Shown: positions 1 to 6,770, counted from the stretch's first letter. The stretch: DNA of 10,631 nucleotides from Thermoplasmatota archaeon (GCA_023379555.1 JAMCQR010000067.1:1-10631); one strand, 5' to 3'. The notes: generated from the letters alone by a model not told the origin. Numbers and translations are program-made.

Positions 1-1058
1 GAAGAGCCATTTTCAGACTTAGGGAGTTCAACATGATGGAGTGCGAATCTTTCTTTGATCCCAAGAACGAAAAGTGGGTCCGTGAACCCGATAACGAAAT
101 CAAGGTGACATTCCTTACAAATGAGGGCAAAGAGATCAAGGCGACTTCAAAGGAAGTGTATGACAATGGAATTGTGAAGAGTCAGCCAATGGCATATTTC
201 TTTGGCCTTGCTCTTAGATTTTATTCAAAAGTGGGCATCGACTTGGAGAAGATCAGGTACAGACAACACAAAAAGGAGGAGAGAGCACACTACTCTTCAG
301 AAACCTGGGATGCAGAGGCGTTGACAGACATAGGTTGGATAGAGATAACCGGAAACTCCCACAGGGGTACATTCGATTTGACCAACCACATAAGATCGTC
401 CGGGAAAGACCTGTATGCTCAAAGGATAATTCCAAAGAGAGAAGAATTTCAAAAGGTCAAGGAAATAGACTACAAAAAGGTGAAGTCGGAATATCCCGAT
501 ATCTCTTCCAAAATAATAGCAGCAATGAAGGAAGGAAAGACCGAGGTAACGATAGATGACAAGAACATCCAACTCTACAGATTCACTATAGAACGGGAGG
601 AGAAAGTTGTTGTTGACAGGGAGAGTTTCGTTCCAGTTGTAATTGAGCCAGCATTTGGATTTGACAGAATCCTGTACGCTATACTGGACCACAATCTCTC
701 GTCCAGGGAAGATTCAGGTTATGCTTACCTGAAAATACCCTACTCAATCTCCCCTTATGATGCGGTCGTGCTGCCCTTAATGAATAAGGACGGAATGGAC
801 GCAAGTGCAGGTAAAATTTTTGAAGACCTACTCAAGAGTAAGTTCTCGGTTCTGTACGATGACTCAGGATCGATAGGCAAGAGGTATTCAAGATACGATG
901 AAGTTGGAATCGTGTACTGCATCACGATAGACTATGATACAATCAAGAATGGAGATGTGACAATCAGACATAGAGATACCAGGGAACAGATAAGAATCAA
1001 GATCGAAGATATTCCGCGTTATCTAGGATCTGACCCATGGAATGGGAAAGCGAATTAG
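1..1058 (+). CDS. glyS: Glycyl-tRNA synthetase, C-terminal part (5' truncated by window edge)
   Basis: Class II aminoacyl-tRNA synthetase that charges tRNA-Gly with glycine in the cytoplasm. The frame is open from base 3. Its first residues carry class II motif 2 (FRLREF, then the E-x-E-x-FF-DP run), so the ATG at 33 is internal and the true start lies upstream of the window. Next come the RQH and AHYS..TWDAE blocks and GWIEITG typical of the archaeal/eukaryotic GlyRS. Motif 3 follows (EPAFGFDR, about 645-668), then an anticodon-binding domain ending in GKRYSRYDEVGI and the DVTIRHRDT block. About 351 codons are visible. The family is usually about 560-580 residues, so some 200 N-terminal residues are missing. 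The last 22 bases overlap the next gene, suggesting co-transcription. Identification is firm; only the 5' end is unseen. Confidence 0.95.
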   Translation, partial: RAIFRLREFNMMECESFFDPKNEKWVREPDNEIKVTFLTNEGKEIKATSKEVYDNGIVKSQPMAYFFGLALRFYSKVGIDLEKIRYRQHKKEERAHYSSETWDAEALTDIGWIEITGNSHRGTFDLTNHIRSSGKDLYAQRIIPKREEFQKVKEIDYKKVKSEYPDISSKIIAAMKEGKTEVTIDDKNIQLYRFTIEREEKVVVDRESFVPVVIEPAFGFDRILYAILDHNLSSREDSGYAYLKIPYSISPYDAVVLPLMNKDGMDASAGKIFEDLLKSKFSVLYDDSGSIGKRYSRYDEVGIVYCITIDYDTIKNGDVTIRHRDTREQIRIKIEDIPRYLGSDPWNGKAN

Positions 1059-1783
1059 AAGCATCACTGACGAAATCAGTTCGAGAATTACCCAATGAAG
1101 TAGGAATACTTTTTTCAGGCGGACTAGACAGTTCCTTGATTGCGTACCTCTCAAAGAAAGAAGGAAAGGAAGTACGATTGTATGCCTGTGGAAGTGACGG
1201 ATCTCACGACTCAATCTGGGCAACGATAGCAGCCAAATCAATGGATATGAAGGTCAACTTTCTGAGTGAAGACGAGAATGACATTTTGGAAGGTATTAGG
1301 AGCATCAAACAGATTACTGGAGAGACATCAGCTCTTTCGATTCTGATAGAGCTTCCTCTATATTTCACAACCAAATCCTCAACCGATCACAAACTTGCCA
1401 CTGGCCAGGGAGCAGATGAGCTCTTCTTAGGATACAAGAAATATGAGACCAAAGACACATCAAAGGAAGACCTCCACAGGGTTGTGAATTACGTCGTACC
1501 GATGGAGCGAAAGATCGCTTCATACAACGGAAAAGAACTTCTGTATCCGTACCTCCACGAAAGTGTTGTAGATACGGCCTCTCGAATTCCGTACGACCTC
1601 AAGGTCCAGAATGGTTCTAGAAAATACATTCTCAGGTCGACTGCCTCTCGAATTAAACTGGATAAGGAGATAGTATGGAAGCAGAAGAAAGCTGCACAGT
1701 ACTCTTCCGGGTTCAAAGATGTGGTGGCGAGAATGGCAAAGAGAAAAGGAAAAAATGTTCACGATTTTATCAATGAACTGTAG
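1037..1783 (+). CDS. Stand-alone asparagine-synthetase-type PP-loop ATPase
   Basis: A 248-residue protein matching only the C-terminal synthetase domain of AsnB-type asparagine synthetase. The PP-loop SGGLDSS (residues 27-33) binds ATP. GQGADELFLGYKKY (about 123-136), YPYL (170-173) and WKQKKAAQYSSG (214-225) are the other conserved blocks. The N-terminal glutamine amidotransferase domain, with its catalytic Cys at position 2, is absent. If it makes asparagine it would need free ammonia or a separate glutaminase; it may instead adenylate a different carboxylate or a tRNA/protein substrate. The ATG at 1037 lies inside the end of glyS in another frame, preceded by a weak AGGATC about 9 bases upstream, and translational coupling is likely. 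The 3' end overlaps the convergent amidohydrolase gene by 25 bases. The fold is certain; the substrate is not. Confidence 0.85.
   Translation: MEWESELEASLTKSVRELPNEVGILFSGGLDSSLIAYLSKKEGKEVRLYACGSDGSHDSIWATIAAKSMDMKVNFLSEDENDILEGIRSIKQITGETSALSILIELPLYFTTKSSTDHKLATGQGADELFLGYKKYETKDTSKEDLHRVVNYVVPMERKIASYNGKELLYPYLHESVVDTASRIPYDLKVQNGSRKYILRSTASRIKLDKEIVWKQKKAAQYSSGFKDVVARMAKRKGKNVHDFINEL
1738..1756 (-). terminator. T-rich tract after the amidohydrolase stop
   Basis: Read on the - strand, the TGA at 1761-1759 is followed at once by a run of six T, then TTTT and further pyrimidines. Archaeal termination typically occurs at T-rich tracts without a required hairpin, so this is a plausible terminator. 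It lies inside the last codons of the convergent PP-loop gene, where it encodes Lys and Arg codons. Position and composition only; no transcript evidence. Confidence 0.4.
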
Positions 1784-3042
1784 CGGTCAAATATCTCCTC
1801 ATTTTTCTTTCTGAGTTCATCCAAGTTCAAGCCAAAGAAGTCTCCCTCTGAGTACAGCAATTTACCATTTACAATCGTCTGTTCAACGTCATTTCCATTG
1901 GACGAATAAATCAGAATGTTTTCAGCGTTGTCTCTTCTTAGCGGAATCTGTCCAACGCCCCCGCCCACCACTGTAATGTCTGCAAGGGCTCCCTCCTTCA
2001 AGACTCCCGATTTCTTATCGAGCGCTCTCCAAGGGTTCTTGGTCATGAAATCTATGACCTGGGATGGTGGAAGAATCTGCCCTTCTTCTCTGTAATTCTT
2101 TTGAAGCAATGATGCAAGCTTTGCATTTTCAAGCATATCAAGGGAATTTCCAGTAGTAGCAGAATCGGTCCCAAGTGTCATGTTAACTCCATGCTGTAAC
2201 ATTTCGAGAACCGGGACGAAATTTCCATTTGCAAGTTTCATATTACTCACCGGGTTGTTCACTGCCGTTACCTTGTTCCTCCCCATAATCTTAATCTCAT
2301 TAAGAGTAACATAGATCGTATGTGCTGCAATCAGCCTGTCACTCAAAAACCCGAAGGCATCCAGATATTCTACCGGCCTCTTCTTTTCTTTCTTGACGAT
2401 GTCATATACCTCCTTCCTATTTTCGCTCAGGTGTATAGTATATGGAAGATCGTATCTGTCCGCAAGTTCCTTCGAAGCAATCAGATCATCTCTGTCACAC
2501 GAATAGATTCCATGTGGTGCAGGGAGAGGAGTGACCATTTCACTTCCCTTGAACTTTGAAATGAACTGTTCTGCATTCTTGAGAGGGTCGCCTTTCTGGG
2601 TGGTCAGGTTCTTGTTCACGATACTCCAACCCAGATACGAACGTATCCCAACTTCCTGAGCAGCTCGTGCTACCATATCTTCTCCGTAATACATATCCAA
2701 AAAAGTGGTGGTCCCTTTCCTCAACATTTCTGCGATACCCAGTTTGCTGCCATAATAGATCTCTTCGTCCGTTCTGGCGGAATCAAGTTTGAATCCTGTA
2801 TCGAGGAACTTGGAAAAAGGAATATCGTCCAAGAGCGTTCTCATGTTTGTCATTGCGACGTGATTGTGCATGTTTACAAATCCGGGAGAGATAATCTTGT
2901 TGGAACAATTAATGACGTACTCTGCTTCAACATTTATTTTTTCAGAAATCTGAGAAATAGAATTCCCATCGATGAATAAGTCCATCCTCTTTGGCGCGTG
3001 ATCTTCAGTGAGTAAAATGCCGTCCTTCAACAGGATTTGCAT
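1759..3042 (-). CDS. Amidohydrolase, SAH/MTA/5'-deoxyadenosine deaminase group
   Basis: A 427-residue metal-dependent amidohydrolase of the ATZ/TRZ-MtaD/DadD group, cytoplasmic. Its probable reaction is deamination of the adenine ring of S-adenosylhomocysteine, methylthioadenosine or 5'-deoxyadenosine to the inosine form, in S-adenosylmethionine by-product salvage. Visible motifs: HNH (His59, His61, metal), PHGIYS (His177), HLSE (His204 metal, Glu207), AHTIYV (His241, catalytic), NPVSNMKLANG (263-273, substrate loop) and GTDSATTGNSLDM (Asp293, metal). The composite beta domain is formed by the N-terminal strand region and the C-terminal ADITVVGG segment. All expected metal ligands are present, and the length suits the family. 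The ATG at 3042 has a TATA-like box at -20 to -27, so the mRNA may be leaderless. Exact substrate preference, or relatedness to guanine or chlorohydrolase-type enzymes, cannot be settled by eye. Confidence 0.88.
   Translation of the reverse strand: MQILLKDGILLTEDHAPKRMDLFIDGNSISQISEKINVEAEYVINCSNKIISPGFVNMHNHVAMTNMRTLLDDIPFSKFLDTGFKLDSARTDEEIYYGSKLGIAEMLRKGTTTFLDMYYGEDMVARAAQEVGIRSYLGWSIVNKNLTTQKGDPLKNAEQFISKFKGSEMVTPLPAPHGIYSCDRDDLIASKELADRYDLPYTIHLSENRKEVYDIVKKEKKRPVEYLDAFGFLSDRLIAAHTIYVTLNEIKIMGRNKVTAVNNPVSNMKLANGNFVPVLEMLQHGVNMTLGTDSATTGNSLDMLENAKLASLLQKNYREEGQILPPSQVIDFMTKNPWRALDKKSGVLKEGALADITVVGGGVGQIPLRRDNAENILIYSSNGNDVEQTIVNGKLLYSEGDFFGLNLDELRKKNEEIFDRYSSLIKS
1801..1811 (+). terminator. 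T-rich tract after the PP-loop ATPase gene
   Basis: About 18 bases after the TAG at 1781-1783 the + strand reads ATTTTTCTTTC. This could serve as an archaeal intrinsic terminator for the glyS/PP-loop transcript. It lies within the coding sequence of the opposing amidohydrolase, where it encodes Lys/Asn/Glu codons. Weak evidence based on composition and place. Confidence 0.35.
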
Positions 3043-3060
3043 GCGTTGCTATTGCTTTTC

Positions 3061-3070
3061 CTTATTTATC
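3061..3070 (-). promoter_or_regulatory. TATA-like box for the amidohydrolase gene
   Basis: On the - strand GATAAATAAG lies in the 28-base gap between the permease stop and the amidohydrolase ATG, with the AT core at -20 to -27 from the A of ATG. That spacing would start transcription at or next to the start codon (leaderless mRNA). No Shine-Dalgarno sequence is evident nearby. The gene could also be read through from the permease. Confidence 0.5.
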
Positions 3071-4135
3071 CTATCTGAATAGAATCAGAAATCCCGCTAA
3101 TGCAGTTATCAGGAGAAAGAGGAAAGAATACTTGTTGAATTTTAAGAAATTCTTTCCAGAAAGATTCCTCAGAGCTATGATGTTGGCTAGCGATGCAATG
3201 ACGGTGCCGTTCCCTCCAATGTTCACTCCGTATGATAGAACTGCCCACGAAGAGACTTTCCCAAAGAGCACAGTTGTCGGAACGTTGGATATGACCTGTG
3301 AGAACATTATCGAAGTGAAGTAAGTCAGTATCCCTCCTCCTGTAAAGGGGAGGGCTATCATTGACCTGATGGAATTCATAACAAGGAATATTAGAATAAA
3401 GACCACTATCAACACGTAATCGACCCTCGCGACAGCTTGTGGTTCCAGGAATACTAGGGATACCAGAGCAATAGCTATAAGAGCGATGAACAGAAAAATT
3501 GGCGCATTGAGCAGCATCCCAACTATTGTTGCGACTAACAGGAATAGATAAAAAATGAAGAAATAAAATCGTGGTTCTTCCTTAACGTCATTCGGAGGGA
3601 GCTTCTCATTCTTGAAAACGAGGGAGAATACAATCAGAATTGCAATTGATACCAGGAAAATTGGTGCCATTGTTTTGACGAATGTAAAAAAATCGAGTGA
3701 ATAAAGTCGAAACAATATGATATTTTGGGGATTTCCGAAAGGCATGAGAAGAGATCCAACATTAGCAGCAATTGCCTGAAATATAATGACATCATCAAGA
3801 TTTTTTCCAGAAAATTTCCCTATCGCAATTGTGATTGGAATCAATACCAGGAGAGAGACGTCATTCGTGAGAAACATGGCCAAGAAAGCAGTCAAAAGTA
3901 TAGATATGATCATCAACTTCCTCCTGCCGTCGGTTACCTTCATGATCTGGTAAGCAACGTAGTTCAGACCACCAGAATACATTAAGCCTGTATTAACCAC
4001 AATTAGAGTAGAAAGGATGGCGATAGTATTCCAGTCGACCAGTCCCGGAGAATAGAGGCTTCTTCTCACTAAGATGATAACCAAATACGCAAGTCCCAAG
4101 ACAAGAAGCAGTATTTTATTAACTGTTAACTTCAT
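3071..4135 (-). CDS. ArsB/NhaD/SLC13-type ion permease
   Basis: A 354-residue, very hydrophobic membrane protein with about ten hydrophobic segments, belonging to the ion transporter superfamily that includes ArsB, NhaD and SLC13 carriers. Two inverted half-repeats carry the expected re-entrant-loop motifs: FLTNDVSLLVLIP (about 88-100) with ANVGSLLMPFGNPQN (124-138), and SNVPTTVLF (283-291) with GVNIGGNGTVIASLANIIAL (303-322). The paired asparagines and Gly-Asn/Pro-Gln loops are substrate- and ion-site signatures of the group. The length is somewhat below the usual 400 or more residues. The substrate is not deducible: arsenite, dicarboxylate, phosphate, sulfate or Na+/H+ exchange are all possible. 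The ATG at 4135 follows directly on the TGA of the upstream small gene (TGAATG), so the two are almost certainly co-transcribed and translationally coupled. Confidence 0.85.
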   Translation of the reverse strand: MKLTVNKILLLVLGLAYLVIILVRRSLYSPGLVDWNTIAILSTLIVVNTGLMYSGGLNYVAYQIMKVTDGRRKLMIISILLTAFLAMFLTNDVSLLVLIPITIAIGKFSGKNLDDVIIFQAIAANVGSLLMPFGNPQNIILFRLYSLDFFTFVKTMAPIFLVSIAILIVFSLVFKNEKLPPNDVKEEPRFYFFIFYLFLLVATIVGMLLNAPIFLFIALIAIALVSLVFLEPQAVARVDYVLIVVFILIFLVMNSIRSMIALPFTGGGILTYFTSIMFSQVISNVPTTVLFGKVSSWAVLSYGVNIGGNGTVIASLANIIALRNLSGKNFLKFNKYSFLFLLITALAGFLILFR

Positions 4136-4477
4136 TCAAAGCGTATTCTTTAGAAGAGTATCGAGTTCTGGTCCTATGGCCTTGAGTATCGACTTGATCA
4201 TCTCGTCCCTGAAAGATTCTGGGATCGATATCAGGCCAAGTTCTGCCACTACCTTCAACATCTTTGCTTGGGCGCCGGCCTCTAGGAGCTTCCCTCGAGT
4301 GTAATCTCGAATAGAGTCCTTCAGCTCATTTTCCATCCTAGGATTCTCCTTCAGTTTTTCCTTGATTCTTTCCTTGATTTCGTCCTTGTAGAGTTCCTGA
4401 ATAGCCTGAACAATTATTTCGTCTGAAATCATTAGTTTCTTTGAATCCTCCAAGATGAAATTTTCGTCTTTGGCCAT
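4136..4477 (-). CDS. Small helical protein of unknown function
   Basis: A 113-residue protein I do not recognise. It is rich in Lys, Glu and Ile and appears almost entirely alpha-helical. A charged stretch at about 20-66 (ELYKDEIKERIKEKLKENP, then further acidic/basic helix) could form an amphipathic or coiled-coil segment. The C-terminal half (GAQAKMLKVVAELGL, then DEMIKSILKAIGPELDTLL) is more hydrophobic. There is no signal peptide, membrane span, cysteine or zinc motif. The ATG at 4477 has a TATA-like box at -20 to -27, and the stop touches the permease start, so it heads a two-gene unit with the permease. It may be an accessory or regulatory partner of that transporter, an inference from position only. 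Coding is supported by uninterrupted length, tight linkage and the promoter. Confidence 0.75.
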   Translation of the reverse strand: MAKDENFILEDSKKLMISDEIIVQAIQELYKDEIKERIKEKLKENPRMENELKDSIRDYTRGKLLEAGAQAKMLKVVAELGLISIPESFRDEMIKSILKAIGPELDTLLKNTL

Positions 4478-4495
4478 GAGAAGCTATACCAAAGT

Positions 4496-4505
4496 CATAT
4501 AATAG
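4496..4505 (-). promoter_or_regulatory. TATA-like box for the small-protein/permease unit
   Basis: On the - strand CTATTATATG lies in the 50-base gap between the archease stop and the small-protein ATG. TATTATAT is at -20 to -27 from that ATG, the spacing expected for leaderless archaeal transcription. No Shine-Dalgarno-like purine block precedes the ATG. Confidence 0.55.
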
Positions 4506-4527
4506 CTATTGCTGTGACACCTTCGAG

Positions 4528-4926
4528 CTAAATGTCTAGAGTAACTTCGATGAGAGCAGGGGCCCTCTTCACAATCAGTCTGTCGTAGGTTGCAGCCTTC
4601 ACAAGAATCGACCCTCTCTCCTTCATACTGAAAGGTTCCCCCATACCGTCCCACCTGACTTTTCCCTCACAAACAGTAATTTTTCTGATCTTTATGGCGA
4701 GTTGTGCTGATTCGGACCTGTATATCAGATCATTCAGCAATCTGGTGACACATCCCTCATCAGTATCATATTCGATAGTAGAACTCAACAACACCTCTGG
4801 TCGAATAATGTCAGAGTAGATCATTCTGAGCATGTAATTCGACAGTTCCAGGAGCGTACCCTGAAACGATCTACCCCAGGCTCTGAGTCTCACATCTGCA
4901 GTATGATCTAGGCTTTCTACTGGCAC
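4528..4926 (-). CDS. Archease, RtcB tRNA-ligase cofactor
   Basis: A 132-residue protein of the archease family, a small metal-binding cofactor that helps the RNA ligase RtcB form its guanylylated intermediate and turn over during tRNA splicing and RNA repair. The N-terminal DHTAD (residues 7-11) contains conserved metal-ligand acidic residues. LLNDLIY (63-69), GEP (96-98), VKAATYD (109-115) and the penultimate Asp131 match other conserved blocks. The usual family form of the last loop is KAvTYH; here His is replaced by Asp115. The length is near the normal 135-145. The start is GTG at 4926: the frame upstream runs into TAA with no other start, and a TATA-like box sits at -19 to -28. No rtcB gene is visible in the window. 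The gene has its own promoter and appears monocistronic. Confidence 0.92.
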   Translation of the reverse strand: MPVESLDHTADVRLRAWGRSFQGTLLELSNYMLRMIYSDIIRPEVLLSSTIEYDTDEGCVTRLLNDLIYRSESAQLAIKIRKITVCEGKVRWDGMGEPFSMKERGSILVKAATYDRLIVKRAPALIEVTLDI

Positions 4927-4944
4927 AAATTTATGATGTAGGAG

Positions 4945-4954
4945 TAAGATAAAA
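4945..4954 (-). promoter_or_regulatory. TATA-like box for archease
   Basis: On the - strand TTTTATCTTA lies at -19 to -28 from the GTG at 4926, giving a leaderless-type promoter. It begins only three bases after the TAA that ends the flippase remnant, so the promoter sits at the very edge of the decayed gene. Confidence 0.5.
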
Positions 4955-4956
4955 CA

Positions 4957-5155
4957 TTATTGAGACTGCCTTTTGAGCTCTTCAAATTCTTTCTTTAGCT
5001 ACTTTTTTGGGTTGAAAACGCGAAGAATGTCGACGAACTCGTTCTTCGAAATAGCCTTGGCACCAAACAACAAACTCAGATACTTACCGTACCAACCACG
5101 AATACGTAGGAATCCGCAACAGTATCCGAGTAGGTCCTTAGGTTTCCATCCTCAT
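4957..5155 (-). pseudogene. Remnant of a second flippase gene, internally deleted
   Basis: This gap holds a decayed copy related to the neighbouring flippase. On the - strand the frame from 5082 reads YLSLLFGAKAISK, NEFVDI, LRVFNPKK, then an in-frame TAG at 5001-4999, then LKKEFEELKRQSQ and TAA at 4959-4957. The intact flippase ends YLGLLLASKVITK, EELVDI, SNMMNPGK, LGHYAMDELRKKSD and stop. The two align without a gap over 41 codons to the same stop position. By eye about half of the first 27 residues are identical, and the amber codon stands where the intact gene has Leu. At the 5' side, ATG at 5155 and 5149 begin MRMET followed by TAA, then GPTRILLR, resembling the flippase METAKPAWILLQ. Most of the gene (over 1 kb) would be missing, and a frame change is needed near 5085. 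The C-terminal homology is strong; the N-terminal match is short and weaker. Not expected to make a protein. Confidence 0.75.
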
Positions 5156-5173
5156 CCCCCTATTGGAAAAATG

Positions 5174-5181
5174 TAATAAAG
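5174..5181 (-). promoter_or_regulatory. Relic TATA-like box of the flippase remnant
   Basis: CTTTATTA on the - strand lies at -19 to -26 from the ATG at 5155, the same geometry as the live leaderless promoters nearby. It is preceded by a purine-rich CGAAAGAGG segment that could be a BRE. A following ACATTTTTC also occurs upstream of the intact flippase. It may still drive a short untranslated transcript toward archease. Confidence 0.35.
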
Positions 5182-5228
5182 TCTCCTCTTTCGAAATGCG
5201 ATTTTAGGAAATAGAGGGCTAGAAATTG

Positions 5229-6770
5229 CTAATCACTTTTTTTCCGCAACTCGTCCATCGCATAATGTCCGAGTTTCCCAGGATTCATCATATTTGAAAT
5301 GTCTACAAGCTCCTCTTTGGTTATGACTTTTGAAGCTAACAACAACCCCAGGTAACTTAGTCCATAAGCAAGGAACAGACCTATCATAATGAAGATAGAC
5401 ATCCTGTTGTAACCGTGAAAGAAATAATAGAACAATCCACCAAGGAGTATTGCCATTACTGCGCTCCTTGCAGATTGGTAAGTCACCTTGATTTTTACTT
5501 CGAAGAGCAGTGCTATTATGGACGTCAGGAGTAGAGCAATGCCAGAAATAAGATATGAGTAAGCCCCGCCAACTACACCCAAACCCCCAAGATGGACATC
5601 TGCCAATGTCCTCGGAATGAGGACAATGCTCAGTACAATCCAGAGGACATAACCCACGTTGGTCAGCAAGGCTGTAATTTTGGTTTTCGCAACTGCGTTA
5701 AAGTGGGTCCAAAATGGGATCGCCATTGTCCAGAACCAGGACCCAATAAGCATTACTTGAAGGGGGAAAGCGAATGCAATCAACGCAGAGTTCCAAAGGT
5801 TGAGAATTGGCGCTGCGAATATTGTCGCGAACACGGTAAGAGGGGTTACGAAGAGTGTCAGGTACTTAATCGACACGCCCATGGTCTTTCCGTAATCTCC
5901 GTTAGATGCAAATTGGGAGGTCAGAGAAGGGAGTATAAGGACAGTGACGGACATGGTGAATCCGGTCATCATTAGTATCAACCTGTAATCGGTTGCAAAT
6001 CCTCCAGATTGGAATGACCCAAAAGCGATATAGACTAGCACTTGGGGCACATTGGTGGATATTGCGGTTGCGATGGAAACTCCGATAAGGGGATATGAAT
6101 ATTTCAGGTAAGTTCTGATCATTTCCAAGCGGGGCCACTTGAAATTCCACGGCATTCCTACGATAAAGCTTACTATTGCATAGACGGCGTAAGAGATGGA
6201 GTAGGAAACGGCTATCAATATGGCCATTTCTGGAATTCCAGAACGTGAGGTGGGGAAATGGAAGATGTTGAAGTGCAGGAATATAACGATAGATGCAAAT
6301 CTCGCTATAGATTCCATTATGGGAGGGAGAGACATCTTAAACGCTTCCTGAGTCCCGGTGAAAAATGCTCGGTTAGCCTGGATGTATGGAAGACCCACGA
6401 AATACGGAATCAAGAAGAGTATGCTGATGTATATCAATGGGGATTGGAAGTGCTGATGGAGGACCGTTGTCCATACAAAAACAGCAAGAAGTATGATGCC
6501 GACGTAAATGATCGTGAGAATAACCTTCATGAAAATCAGGGCATTGTTGTATTCGTTTCTGTATTTTCCCAGAGCAATCATTCTGGTATGAGCCGTGTTT
6601 ATTCCCAGGTCGGAAACGAACGAGAACACTAGACCGAACGAAAGCGCCGTGGAAAATATTCCCCACGAGCTGACCCCTGCATCCCTCAGGATTAAGAGCA
6701 TCGTAAGGAATCCAACTATCAGGCCGAAACCATTCTGCAATAGAATCCACGCAGGTTTGGCAGTTTCCAT
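5229..6770 (-). CDS. Polysaccharide/lipid-linked oligosaccharide flippase (MOP superfamily)
   Basis: Integral membrane protein of the Wzx/RfbX-like polysaccharide transporter group, predicted to flip lipid-linked sugars for glycan or glycoprotein assembly across the cytoplasmic membrane. It is 513 residues from the ATG at 6770, with about 12-14 hydrophobic segments spread over the whole length. TM1 begins in WILLQNGFGLIVGFL; an internal pair occurs around YSYPLIGVSIATAIS and the LILPSLTSQF loop typical of the family. A short charged tail ends in DELRKKSD. The frame extends to an ATG at 6824, but TATA-like boxes (6809-6816 and 6822-6832) overlap that region. The extra 18 residues look unlike family N-termini, and the decayed copy also matches from METAK. 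A TTG at 6791 is a leaderless alternative. The gene diverges from CDP-archaeol synthase and has its own promoter. The cargo is unknown. Confidence 0.88.
   Translation of the reverse strand: METAKPAWILLQNGFGLIVGFLTMLLILRDAGVSSWGIFSTALSFGLVFSFVSDLGINTAHTRMIALGKYRNEYNNALIFMKVILTIIYVGIILLAVFVWTTVLHQHFQSPLIYISILFLIPYFVGLPYIQANRAFFTGTQEAFKMSLPPIMESIARFASIVIFLHFNIFHFPTSRSGIPEMAILIAVSYSISYAVYAIVSFIVGMPWNFKWPRLEMIRTYLKYSYPLIGVSIATAISTNVPQVLVYIAFGSFQSGGFATDYRLILMMTGFTMSVTVLILPSLTSQFASNGDYGKTMGVSIKYLTLFVTPLTVFATIFAAPILNLWNSALIAFAFPLQVMLIGSWFWTMAIPFWTHFNAVAKTKITALLTNVGYVLWIVLSIVLIPRTLADVHLGGLGVVGGAYSYLISGIALLLTSIIALLFEVKIKVTYQSARSAVMAILLGGLFYYFFHGYNRMSIFIMIGLFLAYGLSYLGLLLASKVITKEELVDISNMMNPGKLGHYAMDELRKKSD

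Noticed and set aside
297..692. 131-codon - strand open frame opposite glyS
   Set aside because: It lies entirely within the conserved GlyRS coding region and has no recognisable motifs; antisense shadow.
3043..3070. Small RNA or tRNA genes in the short gaps (3043-3070, 4478-4527, 6771-6850)
   Set aside because: Gaps are 28-80 bases, contain promoter-like AT boxes, and show no cloverleaf or CCA-type ends.
4999..5001. In-frame TAG in the flippase remnant as a possible pyrrolysine codon
   Set aside because: TAG is the ordinary stop of several genes in this window (glyS, PP-loop gene, permease, flippase, carS, helicase, archease). The remnant also lacks most of its gene, so a nonsense mutation is the simpler reading.
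4973..5176. 67-codon + strand open frame in the archease-flippase gap
   Set aside because: Composition is unlike a protein (Ser/Phe, then Pro/Arg rich) and it lies antisense to the flippase remnant, whose - strand reading has real homology. It is a shadow frame.
5592..5975. 127-codon + strand frame, and others opposite the flippase (6258-6632)
   Set aside because: Antisense to a well-supported membrane protein; Cys/Arg/His-rich shadow composition without motifs.
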